Shown in pieces: positions 24,383-32,749 of a stretch of DNA of 36,127 nucleotides. This DNA comes from Gammaproteobacteria bacterium (GTDB taxonomy: Bacteria; Pseudomonadota; Gammaproteobacteria; Steroidobacterales; Woeseiaceae). The position numbers and the translations under genes were made by a program. The number at the start of each line of letters is the position of its first letter. Position 1 is the first letter of the stretch. The DNA lies in the NCBI GenBank assembly GCA_003331585.1, contig QOPG01000013.1, positions 1 through 36,127 of the forward strand, in the 5' to 3' direction. The notes beneath the pieces were generated by a model. It had not been told where the DNA came from. It saw nothing but the letters and a program-made list of their open reading frames with translations, and searched no databases.

Positions 24383-25237
24383 TTGCAAAAATTGAAGATA
24401 TTCCAGTCTCTTTGGGGTATGGAGCAACGTCATCCCCATAAAAAAGAGCCAACACTTAAAGAAAATTTTAAAAAAGCTAAATTAGCTGGATTTGATGGCA
24501 TTTGTATTGATTTGAGTGAGAGGGAAATAAAAGATTTCGAGCACTCAAAGGAGTTGTTTGATGAGTTTGATATGAATTGCATGATCAATGCTTTTCCAAA
24601 TTCTGAGAAAGAGATGGAGTCTTTTCTTCGGATGGGTAAATTATTTGACGCTTCGTGTATAAATATAATAAGTGGAATTACTCCGTTAAATCCAAAAAAT
24701 GCTGTACCAATAGTAAGAAAATGGATTGAAGAAGCTGAAATCGCAGAAATAAAAATTCTTTTCGAAACTCATCGTGATAGCTTACTAAATGATTTATTTT
24801 TCACAATACAATTGATGGATCTGGTTCCTGAGATGAGGCTCTGCGCAGACTTATCTCATTTTGTGATAGATAGAGAATTAAGATTACCGTTACCGGATAG
24901 AGATCAGGAGTATATTAATACTGTGCTTAAAAGATCAGATTGTTTTCAAGGAAGAGTGGCCAATCGAGAGCAAATTCAGATTCAACTTGATTTCCCTCAA
25001 CACAAAGAATGGGTAGATCAATTTAAAAAATGGTGGCGATATGGTTTATTGGACTGGCGGACAAGAAATAATCAGGATGCCGAGCTAATATTCTTATGTG
25101 AATTAGGTCCTCCACCTTATGCTATGACAGATAAAAATCAGGAAGAACTCTCAGATCGATGGGATGAGGCTTTACTGATAAAATCTTGGATTGAAGAGAT
25201 CTGGAAAGAATTAAGTAGCGATATTTTTAAGAATTAA
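24383..25237 (+). CDS. Xylose-isomerase-like TIM-barrel protein
   Basis: This 284-residue protein resembles the sugar-phosphate isomerase/AP-endonuclease-2 barrel family. Strand ends carry likely metal ligands: Glu and His in LFETHRDS, Asp and His in CADLSHFV, and Glu in LCELGPPPYAMT. Such proteins isomerise or epimerise sugars, inositols or hydroxy acids, and annotation by homology rarely gives the substrate. It uses a TTG start 15 bases after the desaturase gene and sits 17 bases before the short-chain dehydrogenase gene, so it is in the same operon. Trp-rich stretches (KKWWRYGLLDW, 208-218) are less usual for the family. Confidence 0.85.
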   Translation: MQKLKIFQSLWGMEQRHPHKKEPTLKENFKKAKLAGFDGICIDLSEREIKDFEHSKELFDEFDMNCMINAFPNSEKEMESFLRMGKLFDASCINIISGITPLNPKNAVPIVRKWIEEAEIAEIKILFETHRDSLLNDLFFTIQLMDLVPEMRLCADLSHFVIDRELRLPLPDRDQEYINTVLKRSDCFQGRVANREQIQIQLDFPQHKEWVDQFKKWWRYGLLDWRTRNNQDAELIFLCELGPPPYAMTDKNQEELSDRWDEALLIKSWIEEIWKELSSDIFKN

Positions 25238-25254
25238 ATTCAAAAGGAATAGTT

Positions 25255-26079
25255 ATGAATACATTATCAGGTAAAACAATATTTATTTCAGGGGGAAGCA
25301 GAGGGATTGGTCTTGAAATAGCAAAGCGTGCCGCTCAAGATGGCGCTAATATTGTAATAGCCGCAAAAACCGCAGAACCACATCCAACATTACCTGGAAC
25401 TATTTATACTGCCGCAGAGGAGATAGAGAAAGCAGGTGGAAACGCACTTCCTGTTGTCTGTGATATTCGTTATGAAGAGGAAGTAAATAAAGCGATAGAT
25501 ACCACCTTGGAGAAATTCTCTGGAATAGACGTTTGTATTAACAATGCAAGTGCGATCGCCTTGACACCAACATTAATAACCCCAATGAAACGTTTTGACT
25601 TAATGCACCAAATAAATACTAGAGGCACTTTTTTGGTATCAAAGCTATGTATACCGCACCTAGAGAAGTCAGATAATCCACATATCTTGAATTTGTCTCC
25701 GCCATTAAATATGAATCCAAAATGGTTTAAGTCGCATTGCGCATACACCATGGCTAAATACGGTATGAGTATGTGTGTATTGGGAATGTCTGAGGAGTTT
25801 AAAGAGCAAGGCATCGCAGTTAACGCTTTGTGGCCAAGAACTGCAATTGCGACAGCAGCTGTAAAGAATCTCTTGGGAGGTGATGAAATGATTAAACATT
25901 CAAGAACACCTCAAATCATGGCAGATGCAGCATATGAAATCTTGATTAAAGATAGCAAAGAGATTACCGGGCAATTTTTTATTGATGATGAGGTTTTGAA
26001 GGAATCAGGTGTTTCAGATTTTAGTCAATATTCTGTTGAACCTGGCGCTGACCTCGTTCCTGACTTTTTTTTGGATTAA
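25255..26079 (+). CDS. Short-chain dehydrogenase/reductase, HSDL2-like
   Basis: This 274-residue protein has the SDR nucleotide motif GGSRGIG, the NNAS motif, and the catalytic Tyr-Lys in YTMAKYG, with Ser in LNLSPP. A distinctive AAKTAEPHPTLPGTIYTAAEE insertion after the second strand and NPKWFKSHCAYTMAKYG match the HSDL2-type branch (a peroxisomal/lipid-linked SDR in animals with common bacterial relatives). The cofactor is probably NADP, given the basic-side context after the second strand, but this is not certain. The neighbouring acyl-CoA genes suggest a hydroxyacyl or ketoacyl substrate. A good AAAGGAA site is found about 7 bases before the ATG. Confidence 0.92.
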   Translation: MNTLSGKTIFISGGSRGIGLEIAKRAAQDGANIVIAAKTAEPHPTLPGTIYTAAEEIEKAGGNALPVVCDIRYEEEVNKAIDTTLEKFSGIDVCINNASAIALTPTLITPMKRFDLMHQINTRGTFLVSKLCIPHLEKSDNPHILNLSPPLNMNPKWFKSHCAYTMAKYGMSMCVLGMSEEFKEQGIAVNALWPRTAIATAAVKNLLGGDEMIKHSRTPQIMADAAYEILIKDSKEITGQFFIDDEVLKESGVSDFSQYSVEPGADLVPDFFLD

Positions 26080-26088
26080 TTTGAAAAG

Positions 26089-27150
26089 ATGACAGATAGA
26101 CAACAAGATTTTAGTGGGCTAAAGGAAGTGGGTAAATCTCACCAATTTAGCCTCAATAAACTAGATAATTTTCTAAAAAGTGAATTACCAAATTTTTCTG
26201 GCATCAAAGAAATTAAACAATTTAAAGGCGGACAATCAAATCCTACGTACCTTATAAAGACGTATACGAAAAGTTTTGTCTTAAGAAGAAAGCCCACTGG
26301 AGATCTTCTAAAATCAGCTCATGCCGTTGATCGAGAGTTTGAGGTTATCAAATCTCTTAAAAAGGCTGGTTTTCCAGTACCAACGCCATATTTGTTATGT
26401 AAAGACGAATCAATAATCGGCACAATTTTTTATATTATGGAATTCATCCAGGGGCGAATTTTCTGGGATCCGGATATGCCAGACTGCAGTAAAGAAGAGC
26501 GAAAAGCGATTTATGATGATTTGAATAAAAACTTAGCTAAATTGCACGATTTTAATCATGAAAGTATAGGCTTGACAGATTTTGGGGTCCCAGGAAATTA
26601 TTTTTCTCGTCAGATTTCGAGATGGACAAAACAATACCGTCTATCTGAAACCAAAGAAATTTCTGCAATGGATAATCTAATTTCTTGGTTGCCTAATAAT
26701 ATTCCAGAAGATGATGACTCTTCTGTTGTTCATGGTGATTATCGCTTGGACAATGTCATAATTCATCCCACAGAACCAAGGATAATAGGTATTCTTGATT
26801 GGGAGTTATCAACAATTGGACATCCATTGGGTGATTTTACATATCATTTATTAACTTGGCAGCTGCCCGATATTGGGATTGGGTCTGGAGGGTTTTTAGG
26901 GAAAAACCTAAATGATCTTGGAATACCTAATCAAGAAGATTATATTGATCAATATTGCGAGAGAACAGGAAGGGTCGAAGGCATAGAAAATAGAGGTTTT
27001 TATTTTGCGTATAATTTTTTTCGCTTGGCGGCGATTTTGCAGGGAATCGCCGGAAGGGTGAGGGATGGAACGGCATCAAATAAAAAGGCAAAAAAACTTA
27101 TTCATGCGATTGAACCGCTGGCTGATATTGGCTGGCAACATACCCTATAA
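26089..27150 (+). CDS. ACAD10/11-type phosphotransferase (APH fold)
   Basis: The 353-residue protein belongs to the aminoglycoside-phosphotransferase-like kinase family found as the N-terminal part of animal ACAD10/11 and as a separate protein in bacterial fatty-acid gene clusters. Catalytic and metal motifs are clear: VVHGDYRLDNVIIHP (Brenner-type motif, catalytic Asp) and ILDWELSTIGHPLGD. Animal ACAD11 uses this fold to phosphorylate 4-hydroxyacyl-CoAs so that they can enter beta-oxidation. By analogy this gene may process hydroxy fatty acyl-CoA together with the neighbouring dehydrogenase and crotonases. No acyl-CoA dehydrogenase is in the window. It is 9 bases after the SDR gene. Confidence 0.92.
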   Translation: MTDRQQDFSGLKEVGKSHQFSLNKLDNFLKSELPNFSGIKEIKQFKGGQSNPTYLIKTYTKSFVLRRKPTGDLLKSAHAVDREFEVIKSLKKAGFPVPTPYLLCKDESIIGTIFYIMEFIQGRIFWDPDMPDCSKEERKAIYDDLNKNLAKLHDFNHESIGLTDFGVPGNYFSRQISRWTKQYRLSETKEISAMDNLISWLPNNIPEDDDSSVVHGDYRLDNVIIHPTEPRIIGILDWELSTIGHPLGDFTYHLLTWQLPDIGIGSGGFLGKNLNDLGIPNQEDYIDQYCERTGRVEGIENRGFYFAYNFFRLAAILQGIAGRVRDGTASNKKAKKLIHAIEPLADIGWQHTL

Positions 27151-27177
27151 TTTAATTAATGAGGTTAAGCAAATAAA

Positions 27178-27978
27178 ATGAATGACAGACTCAATCTTAG
27201 GGTTAAATCGGGTATCGCAGAAGTTCAATTAAATCGAGCGAAAAAACATAATGCACTGGACCATAAAATGTTCGAGTCATTAATCGAGACTGGTGAACGA
27301 TTATCTAAGGATAATTCTATAAGAGCTATAATATTGCATGGTTCAGGAAAAAGTTTTTGTGCTGGCATTGATTTAACCATGTTTGCTGGTGAAGGTATGT
27401 CTCAAGACTTTTCAAAAAATATGTTACCCCGTGAGAAATCACTAGCAAATTATTACCAAAGCGCAGCTTATGTTTGGAGGGAAATTCCGGTTCCTGTTAT
27501 CGCTGCATTACACGGTGTCACATATGGCGGTGGCCTGCAGATAGCCCTGGGGGCAGATATTCGTTATGCCTCAAAAGATTCAACTTTTTCAATAATGGAA
27601 ATTAAATGGGGAATAATACCAGACATGGCGATGACAACATCAATCCCAAGCATTATGAGAATTGATCAGGCCCTAGAGATGGCTATGACAGGAGATGTAA
27701 TAAACGCGTCCGAGGCTAATAACCTCGGCTTGGTTACTGCAATAACAAGCGATCCGCTTGAAAAAGCGAGATCTCTTGCGAACAATCTTGTCAATAAATC
27801 CCCAGATGCAATAAGAGCAATTAAAAAATTATTTTATGAAACATGGAAAAATAATGATCAGTCTTCGTTGTCATTAGAAGCGCAGCTCCAAAAGAAAGTA
27901 ATGGCTGGTTCAAACCAATTGGAAGCAGTCAAATCATCAATTAACAGAACTACTCCTAATTTCACGGATCCCGAATAA
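27178..27978 (+). CDS. Crotonase-family enoyl-CoA hydratase/isomerase, dienoyl-CoA-isomerase-like
   Basis: The 266-residue protein has the oxyanion-hole segments SFCAGIDL and HGVTYGGGLQIALGADIR. The acidic residues expected in delta3,5-delta2,4-dienoyl-CoA isomerase (ECH1) are at matching spacing: Asp in GADIR, Glu in MEIKWG and, eight residues later, Asp in IIPDM. A normal hydratase would carry a second Glu at PEILLG-type and a Gly-rich PGAGGT segment, which here is PDMAMTT. I therefore favour an isomerase acting on unsaturated acyl-CoAs. Its stop overlaps the start of the next crotonase gene. Confidence 0.9.
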   Translation: MNDRLNLRVKSGIAEVQLNRAKKHNALDHKMFESLIETGERLSKDNSIRAIILHGSGKSFCAGIDLTMFAGEGMSQDFSKNMLPREKSLANYYQSAAYVWREIPVPVIAALHGVTYGGGLQIALGADIRYASKDSTFSIMEIKWGIIPDMAMTTSIPSIMRIDQALEMAMTGDVINASEANNLGLVTAITSDPLEKARSLANNLVNKSPDAIRAIKKLFYETWKNNDQSSLSLEAQLQKKVMAGSNQLEAVKSSINRTTPNFTDPE

Positions 27979-28760
27979 TGCAAAAAATGAAAACAGTTAA
28001 ATACACTGAAAAAAATGCAGTTTCGATAATTACCATTAATCGCCCAGATGTTATGAACTCATTTGATGAATTACTTCGATCTGAATTACATGAAGCAATC
28101 AAGCATAGTGCTGATAATAAGGACATAAAGGCCGTAATCATAAATGGTAAGGGCAGAAATTTTTGTGCAGGTGCAGACTTAAAGGATACAAAAGATCTAG
28201 ATAAGACCATTGAAAGTATTCTTAATGATGAATATCGGCCAATTTTCGAATGCATAATTAATGCTGAAAAACCTGTGATAGCATCCGTTCATGGATCCGC
28301 AGCAGGTATAGGTTTATCTTTGGCATTGATTTGCGATTTAATGATCATGGCTGATGATGCTTATTTGCTGTCTCCTTTTTCCACCATATCTCTGGTCCCG
28401 GACGGAGGAATGAACTGGATGTTAGTTAATCAGTTAGGATATAAAAGGGCTTATCAATTATGCATTGAAGCAGAAAGGATAAGTTCTGATTACTGCATCA
28501 AGTACGGGTTAGCAAATAAATCTGTACCCGCCAACATTCTTCAGGAAGAAACGATGAAATGGGCAATGAATATTATTAAAAGAGCACCATTATCCTTAAA
28601 AGGAACTAAAAAGTTAATGCGTTTTGCAGAAAGTGAATCATGGTCAAAAACTTATGAAATGGAGGCATCTATCCAGCAATCCCTTCAAAATTCATATGAT
28701 TTTAAGGAAGGTGTTAGTGCTTTTCTAGAGAAAAGATCGCCCAAGTTTAAAGGTAAATAA
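27978..28760 (+). CDS. Crotonase-family enzyme, PaaG-like isomerase type
   Basis: This 260-residue second crotonase starts at the ATG within TAATG, overlapping the preceding stop by one base; another ATG three codons downstream (27987) is a possible alternative. Oxyanion-hole segments are NFCAGADL and HGSAAGIGLSLALICD. In place of the catalytic Glu-containing segment of hydratases it has FSTISLVPDGG, resembling the FxxIGLxPDxGG of PaaG-type isomerases, where the Asp is catalytic. It is only distantly similar to the first crotonase, so the two probably catalyse different steps rather than being a recent duplication. Confidence 0.9.
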   Translation: MQKMKTVKYTEKNAVSIITINRPDVMNSFDELLRSELHEAIKHSADNKDIKAVIINGKGRNFCAGADLKDTKDLDKTIESILNDEYRPIFECIINAEKPVIASVHGSAAGIGLSLALICDLMIMADDAYLLSPFSTISLVPDGGMNWMLVNQLGYKRAYQLCIEAERISSDYCIKYGLANKSVPANILQEETMKWAMNIIKRAPLSLKGTKKLMRFAESESWSKTYEMEASIQQSLQNSYDFKEGVSAFLEKRSPKFKGK

Positions 28761-28778
28761 AAATAATTAGGTGCTAAA

Positions 28779-29642
28779 ATGAAATTATCATTCATCGGTT
28801 TGGGTGTCATGGGTTACCCAATGGCAGGTTTTTTATCAAAGTCTGGATATGATGTAACAGTTTTCAATAGAACGAAGAGCAAAGCTGAAACATGGTGCAG
28901 TGAATTTAAAGGTAATTATGCAGAAACTCCTCGTGATGCAGTTCATGATGCTGAAATGGCTTTTATCTGTGTCGGAAACGATGATGACGTAAGAGAAGTT
29001 GCACTGGGCGAGACTGGAATTATCAATGGATTAAAAAAAGAAAGCATTATAATCGATCATACAACTGCATCCGCAAAATTAGCGTGCGAAATCCATGATG
29101 AAGCAGAAAAATATCAACTTAGATTCTTAGATGCACCTTTATCGGGCGGGCAGGCAGGGGCAGAATCGGGAAAATTAACAATTATGGTGGGCGGTCAAAA
29201 AGATGTTTTTGATCAGGCGTCACAAATAATGAACTGCTATGCAAAAGTTTGTACTTTGATCGGAGGTGTAGGATCTGGGCAAAAAGCAAAAATGGTAAAT
29301 CAAATTTGTATTGCTGGTCTTTTGCAAGGGCTATCTGAAGGACTGCATTTCGCTAAACGAGAAAAGCTTGATATTGAAGCAGTTATTAATGCTATTTCAA
29401 ATGGAGCCGCTCAGTCTTGGCAGATGGAAAATCGTTGGAAAACAATGATTAATGATGAATTTGATTTCGGTTTTGCAGTGGAGTGGATGCGGAAGGATTT
29501 AGAAATTGCATTGCAAGAAGCTGACCAAGTTGAAGCGAAATTAGAAGTTACAAAATTAGTAAATGAGTATTACAAAGATTTAGAAAAATTAGGCGGGAAT
29601 CGTTTTGATACTTCCAGTTTAATTAAACGTCTAGAACCTTAA
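28779..29642 (+). CDS. 3-hydroxyisobutyrate-dehydrogenase-like NAD(P)-dependent oxidoreductase
   Basis: This 287-residue member of the beta-hydroxyacid dehydrogenase family begins with the Rossmann motif GLGVMGYPMAGFL, has the substrate motif DAPLSGGQAGAESGKL and the catalytic Lys in GSGQKAKMVNQ. The residue after the second beta strand (FNRTKSKAE) is Asn-Arg-Thr, favouring NADPH over NADH. Family members oxidise or reduce hydroxyisobutyrate, tartronate semialdehyde, succinic semialdehyde and related compounds; the substrate cannot be fixed here. It is the last gene of the acyl-CoA group, ending about 30 bases before the promoter and riboswitch of the thiamine operon. Confidence 0.92.
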   Translation: MKLSFIGLGVMGYPMAGFLSKSGYDVTVFNRTKSKAETWCSEFKGNYAETPRDAVHDAEMAFICVGNDDDVREVALGETGIINGLKKESIIIDHTTASAKLACEIHDEAEKYQLRFLDAPLSGGQAGAESGKLTIMVGGQKDVFDQASQIMNCYAKVCTLIGGVGSGQKAKMVNQICIAGLLQGLSEGLHFAKREKLDIEAVINAISNGAAQSWQMENRWKTMINDEFDFGFAVEWMRKDLEIALQEADQVEAKLEVTKLVNEYYKDLEKLGGNRFDTSSLIKRLEP

Positions 29643-29672
29643 AAAACGTTTTCTAATTAGAATCGAATAGGA

Positions 29673-29678
29673 TACAAT
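29673..29678 (+). promoter_or_regulatory. Candidate -10 element of the thiamine operon
   Basis: TACAAT differs from consensus at one base and is placed so that transcription would start about 29684-29686, at the first bases of the riboswitch. The -35 region (TTTCTA around 29650-29655) is weak. The position relative to the aptamer makes it more likely than a random match. Confidence 0.5.
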
Positions 29679-29682
29679 TCTT

Positions 29683-29795
29683 GTCGAACCAGGGGTGGCC
29701 TGATAGGCCTGAGATTCGAGACATTTATGTAAGTGTCAAGACGAAAACCCTTTGAACCTGATCCAGTTAAGACTGGCGTAGGAAGAGGATCTGAC
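29683..29795 (+). promoter_or_regulatory. TPP riboswitch (THI element)
   Basis: The thiamine pyrophosphate aptamer is complete. P2 forms from GGGGTG (29692-29697) and ACCCTT (29747-29752). P3 is GGCC-TGATA-GGCC (29697-29709), followed by the conserved CTGAGA (29709-29714). An additional P3a-type hairpin is formed by TTCG/GACA and TGTC/CGAA (29715-29745). AACCTGAT (about 29755-29762), the P5 stem CCAG/CTGG (29763-29766, 29773-29776) and GCGTAGG (29776-29782) are the second ligand-binding arm. P1 can be drawn as GTCGAACC pairing with GGATCTGAC (29787-29795), with one bulge and one mismatch; it ends at the base before the ATG and includes part of the ribosome site AGAGGA. No expression platform lies between aptamer and start, so TPP probably blocks translation directly. 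Confidence 0.95.
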
Positions 29796-31901
29796 ATGAT
29801 TAAAAACACTCGTTTTTCTCTGAAAATTAATTTTTTATTCGCCGCTTTTCTATTTAGCTTTTCTTCTTTTTCTCAAGAAGTAATTGATGAAGTTACAGTT
29901 ACTGCAGATTATGGAAAAAGAAAAGAATCAGATATACCGTCTAGTATTTTTATTTTAGACGAAGAGATGATTTATAAGGCCTCGAATCAGCATTTCGAAG
30001 ACCTCATCCAGACCATTCCTAATATAAATTGGTCTGGTGATGGAAATAGAGCACGATATTTCCAAATAAGAGGAGTTGGTGAGCTAGAACAATATGAAGG
30101 TGCTCCAAATCCTTCAATAGGTTTCTTAATTGATGATATTGATTTCAGTGGTATAGGTTCAATTGCTACTTTATTTGATATTGAGCAAATTGAAGTCTTA
30201 AAAGGAGCCCAAGGTAGTAGATATGGCGCGAATGCTCTCGGTGGGCTGATTTACATGAAAAGTGTAGAGCCAGATGCAGATCAATCTGCGAGAATTCAGT
30301 TAAGGATAGGTGAAGATGATGAGCTTGCAGCTGGGCTTGCTTTTGGAGGTGCACTAGTAAATTTTAACAATGCAAAATACAGATTGAGTCTTCATCACCA
30401 TCAGAGCAATGGATTCAGAGAAAACATATCACTGAATCGGAGCGACACAAACCAGAGAAAAGAAACCACAATCAGATTTAAGGCAAATTGGGAAACAATA
30501 AATAATTGGATATTCAATCTATCCAACATGTTAGTTAATGTGAATGATGGTTATGATGCCTTCTCAATCGATAATTCATTTAAAATGCTATCTGATAACC
30601 CAGGGAAAGATTCGCAGAAGAGTATTGGCAGCTCATTCAAAGCCACTTATACTAAAAATCAATATTATGATTTAGAAATGATCACATCTGTTGCAAATTC
30701 AGATATGGTTTTCTCGTATGATGCTGACTGGGGAAATGAATCATCATGGTTACCGTATACTTACGATTACTTTTCAAAAAGCAAAAGAAACCGAAGGACG
30801 GTTTCACAAGATATTAGATATATTTCATCTAATACGATGAGCTTAACGAATTCCCCTGAATGGGTAATAGGGGTGTATTTTATAAAACTTGATGATGAAG
30901 TTAAGACTGAAAGTACGGGGGAGTATAATGACCCAATATATGTTTACTCAGATTCTTTAAATAGTAATTTTAACAGTCAATACGAATCACTTAATGCCTC
31001 ACTTTACGGTAATCTAAATCTTGATATTGCTGAAAATTCGTTATTGTCAGTGGGACTAAGGGCAGAAAACAGAGGAGTTGATTATTCTGACTCAAATAAT
31101 TTGTCAATGTCACCAGATGAGACAATGTTTGGTGGTGAAATAAGTTTATCGAGGTGGTTTGAGAGAAATATCAATGGTTATTTGAGTCTTAGTCAAAGCT
31201 TTAAAGCCGGTGGATTCAATTTAGGAGTGACCCCAGAAGGAAAAAGAGCTTTTGATAAAGAATTACTATGGAATGTTGAAGTAGGTCTTAAGTCTTTATT
31301 AATAAATGAACGTCTTCAGCTCAATGCGGCTATATTTTATAGCAAAAGAAGGGATCAACAGGTAAGAACTTCATCGCAACTTATTGCAAATGATCCAGCT
31401 TCTTTTGTTTTTTATACTGACAATGCAGCGAAAGGAAAATCTGTAGGTGTCGAATCTAATATAAAGTGGATCCACAATGAACATGTTCAAATGTATCTAA
31501 ATCTTGGTATTCTTAAAGCTCGTTTCGATGAGTATATCGGGCAAAGTTCACTCAATGGGAGAGATCTGGCGCATGCACCGAGATATTCTGTAAATGGTGG
31601 AATTGATTATAGGCATCCCAAGGGGATTTTTGCATTATTATCAATATCTGCAAAAGATGAATTTTATTTTGATGTTAGTCATAATCAGAAATCTCAAAAA
31701 TTTAAATTAGTAAATTTACGACTTGGCTATGAAAAGAATGATTGGTCATTACAACTATTTATGAATAACTTGCTTAATGAAAAGTATGCGGTTAGGGGCT
31801 TTTTCTTTGGTAATGAACCTCCAGATTTTCCTAATAAATTATATACTCGAAAGGGCGACCCCAGACAAATAGGAATAAAGTATGAGATGAGGTTTAATTG
31901 A
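29796..31901 (+). CDS. TonB-dependent outer-membrane receptor, probably for thiamine
   Basis: This 701-residue receptor has a signal peptide (MIKNTRFSLK through SFSSFSQ), a TonB box (DEVTVTA), the plug domain (about 25-150; IRGVGELEQYEG and VLKGAQGSRYGANALGG) and a beta barrel ending in a typical C-terminal strand (GIKYEMRFN). I chose the ATG at 29796 because it is the first codon after the TPP riboswitch with AGGAAGAGGA ahead of it; the in-frame codons from 29733 lie inside the aptamer. Riboswitch control and the downstream thiamine genes make thiamine or a precursor such as HMP the expected substrate. The expected TonB, ExbB and ExbD partners are not in the window. Confidence 0.94.
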   Translation: MIKNTRFSLKINFLFAAFLFSFSSFSQEVIDEVTVTADYGKRKESDIPSSIFILDEEMIYKASNQHFEDLIQTIPNINWSGDGNRARYFQIRGVGELEQYEGAPNPSIGFLIDDIDFSGIGSIATLFDIEQIEVLKGAQGSRYGANALGGLIYMKSVEPDADQSARIQLRIGEDDELAAGLAFGGALVNFNNAKYRLSLHHHQSNGFRENISLNRSDTNQRKETTIRFKANWETINNWIFNLSNMLVNVNDGYDAFSIDNSFKMLSDNPGKDSQKSIGSSFKATYTKNQYYDLEMITSVANSDMVFSYDADWGNESSWLPYTYDYFSKSKRNRRTVSQDIRYISSNTMSLTNSPEWVIGVYFIKLDDEVKTESTGEYNDPIYVYSDSLNSNFNSQYESLNASLYGNLNLDIAENSLLSVGLRAENRGVDYSDSNNLSMSPDETMFGGEISLSRWFERNINGYLSLSQSFKAGGFNLGVTPEGKRAFDKELLWNVEVGLKSLLINERLQLNAAIFYSKRRDQQVRTSSQLIANDPASFVFYTDNAAKGKSVGVESNIKWIHNEHVQMYLNLGILKARFDEYIGQSSLNGRDLAHAPRYSVNGGIDYRHPKGIFALLSISAKDEFYFDVSHNQKSQKFKLVNLRLGYEKNDWSLQLFMNNLLNEKYAVRGFFFGNEPPDFPNKLYTRKGDPRQIGIKYEMRFN

Positions 31902-31903
31902 TT

Positions 31904-32146
31904 ATGAAAATAGCAGTTGATATAAGTTTGTATCCTTTAGATGAAGATTTTATCCCACCAATAAAAAACTTTATTCATCGTTTAAATAATTATAATTCAA
32001 TCGAAGTGATAACTAATAATATGAGCACCCAAATAATAGGCGAATATGAAGTTATTATGTCCATTCTCAATAATGAAATTAGAGATACATTCGAAGAGTT
32101 ACCCAAAGCAATATTTGCTGTCAAGATACTCAATAATCCAAGCTAA
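31904..32146 (+). CDS. Thiamine/HMP-binding YkoF/MTH1187-like (Thiamine_BP) small protein
   Basis: This 80-residue single-domain protein matches the thiamine-binding family (formerly DUF77): an N-terminal ISLYPL strand, a helix with FIPPIKNFIHRL, the motif NNMSTQIIGEYEVIM typical of the ligand-binding strand-turn, and a C-terminal AIFAVKIL strand. B. subtilis YkoF has two such domains and binds thiamine and HMP. There is no signal peptide, so it is probably cytoplasmic and may handle thiamine after import. The start may be ATG 31904 or TTG 31898, which overlaps the receptor stop; the former has a GAGG 11 bases upstream. Its position between receptor and permease under a TPP riboswitch strongly supports a thiamine role. 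Confidence 0.88.
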   Translation: MKIAVDISLYPLDEDFIPPIKNFIHRLNNYNSIEVITNNMSTQIIGEYEVIMSILNNEIRDTFEELPKAIFAVKILNNPS

Positions 32147-32185
32147 ATAAATGAGTAAGAAAGAAATCACTCCAAGCAAGATAAG

Positions 32186-32749
32186 ATGGAAAATTTAGCT
32201 GTTATCCTAGCGATTGGGTACTTATTACTGGCAATTCGTCAAAATATATTATGTTGGATTTGCGCTGCTTTGAGCACATCCATCTATATCTATTTATTTT
32301 TTAATGCAAAATTATATATGGAATCACTGTTAAATTTATTTTATTTTCTCATGGCAATTTATGGTTGGATATCATGGTCAAGCAAAAATAAAAATGAAAT
32401 ATTGAGAATTTCTCAATGGACAAAAAACATTCACATCCTTGCAATAACCATTATTACTTCTTTATCTCTCTTGATGGGTTTCTTATTATCTTTGAAAACA
32501 GATGCGGCATTTCCATATATCGATTCTATGACAACATTTTTTTCCATTTGGGCGACATATCTTGTGGCCAAAAAGATACTTGAAAATTGGTGGTATTGGT
32601 TGGTTATTGATTTAGTGTCTATGATGCTCTATTGGTCACGCGATTTACAAATGACATCACTGCTTTTTTTACTTTATATTTTTATGATTCCATTCGGCAT
32701 GTATTCATGGAAAAAAAGTTTTGAGGAGCATTCCAATGCTCACTGTTGA
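32186..32749 (+). CDS. pnuT: PnuC-family permease, probably thiamine transporter PnuT
   Basis: This 187-residue protein has about seven predicted membrane helices and the PnuC-family motif region LYMESLLNLFYFLMAIYGWISW near residues 43-64, followed later by WATYLVAKKILENWWYWLVIDL. The family transports nicotinamide riboside (PnuC), riboflavin (PnuX) or thiamine (PnuT) by facilitated diffusion, with the imported vitamin trapped by phosphorylation. The TPP riboswitch, the receptor, the thiamine-binding protein and the kinase gene directly overlapping its 3' end all point to thiamine. The last 14 bases overlap the kinase gene. Confidence 0.92.
   Translation: MENLAVILAIGYLLLAIRQNILCWICAALSTSIYIYLFFNAKLYMESLLNLFYFLMAIYGWISWSSKNKNEILRISQWTKNIHILAITIITSLSLLMGFLLSLKTDAAFPYIDSMTTFFSIWATYLVAKKILENWWYWLVIDLVSMMLYWSRDLQMTSLLFLLYIFMIPFGMYSWKKSFEEHSNAHC

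Noticed and set aside
25470-25899. Minus-strand frames opposite the short-chain dehydrogenase gene
   Set aside because: The SDR motifs on the plus strand are complete; the antisense frames have no coherent features.
29733-29795. In-frame extension of the TonB receptor starting at ATG-like codons from 29733
   Set aside because: It lies inside the TPP aptamer and encodes a non-signal-like RRKPFEPD segment; the proper signal peptide starts at 29796 with a ribosome site ahead of it.
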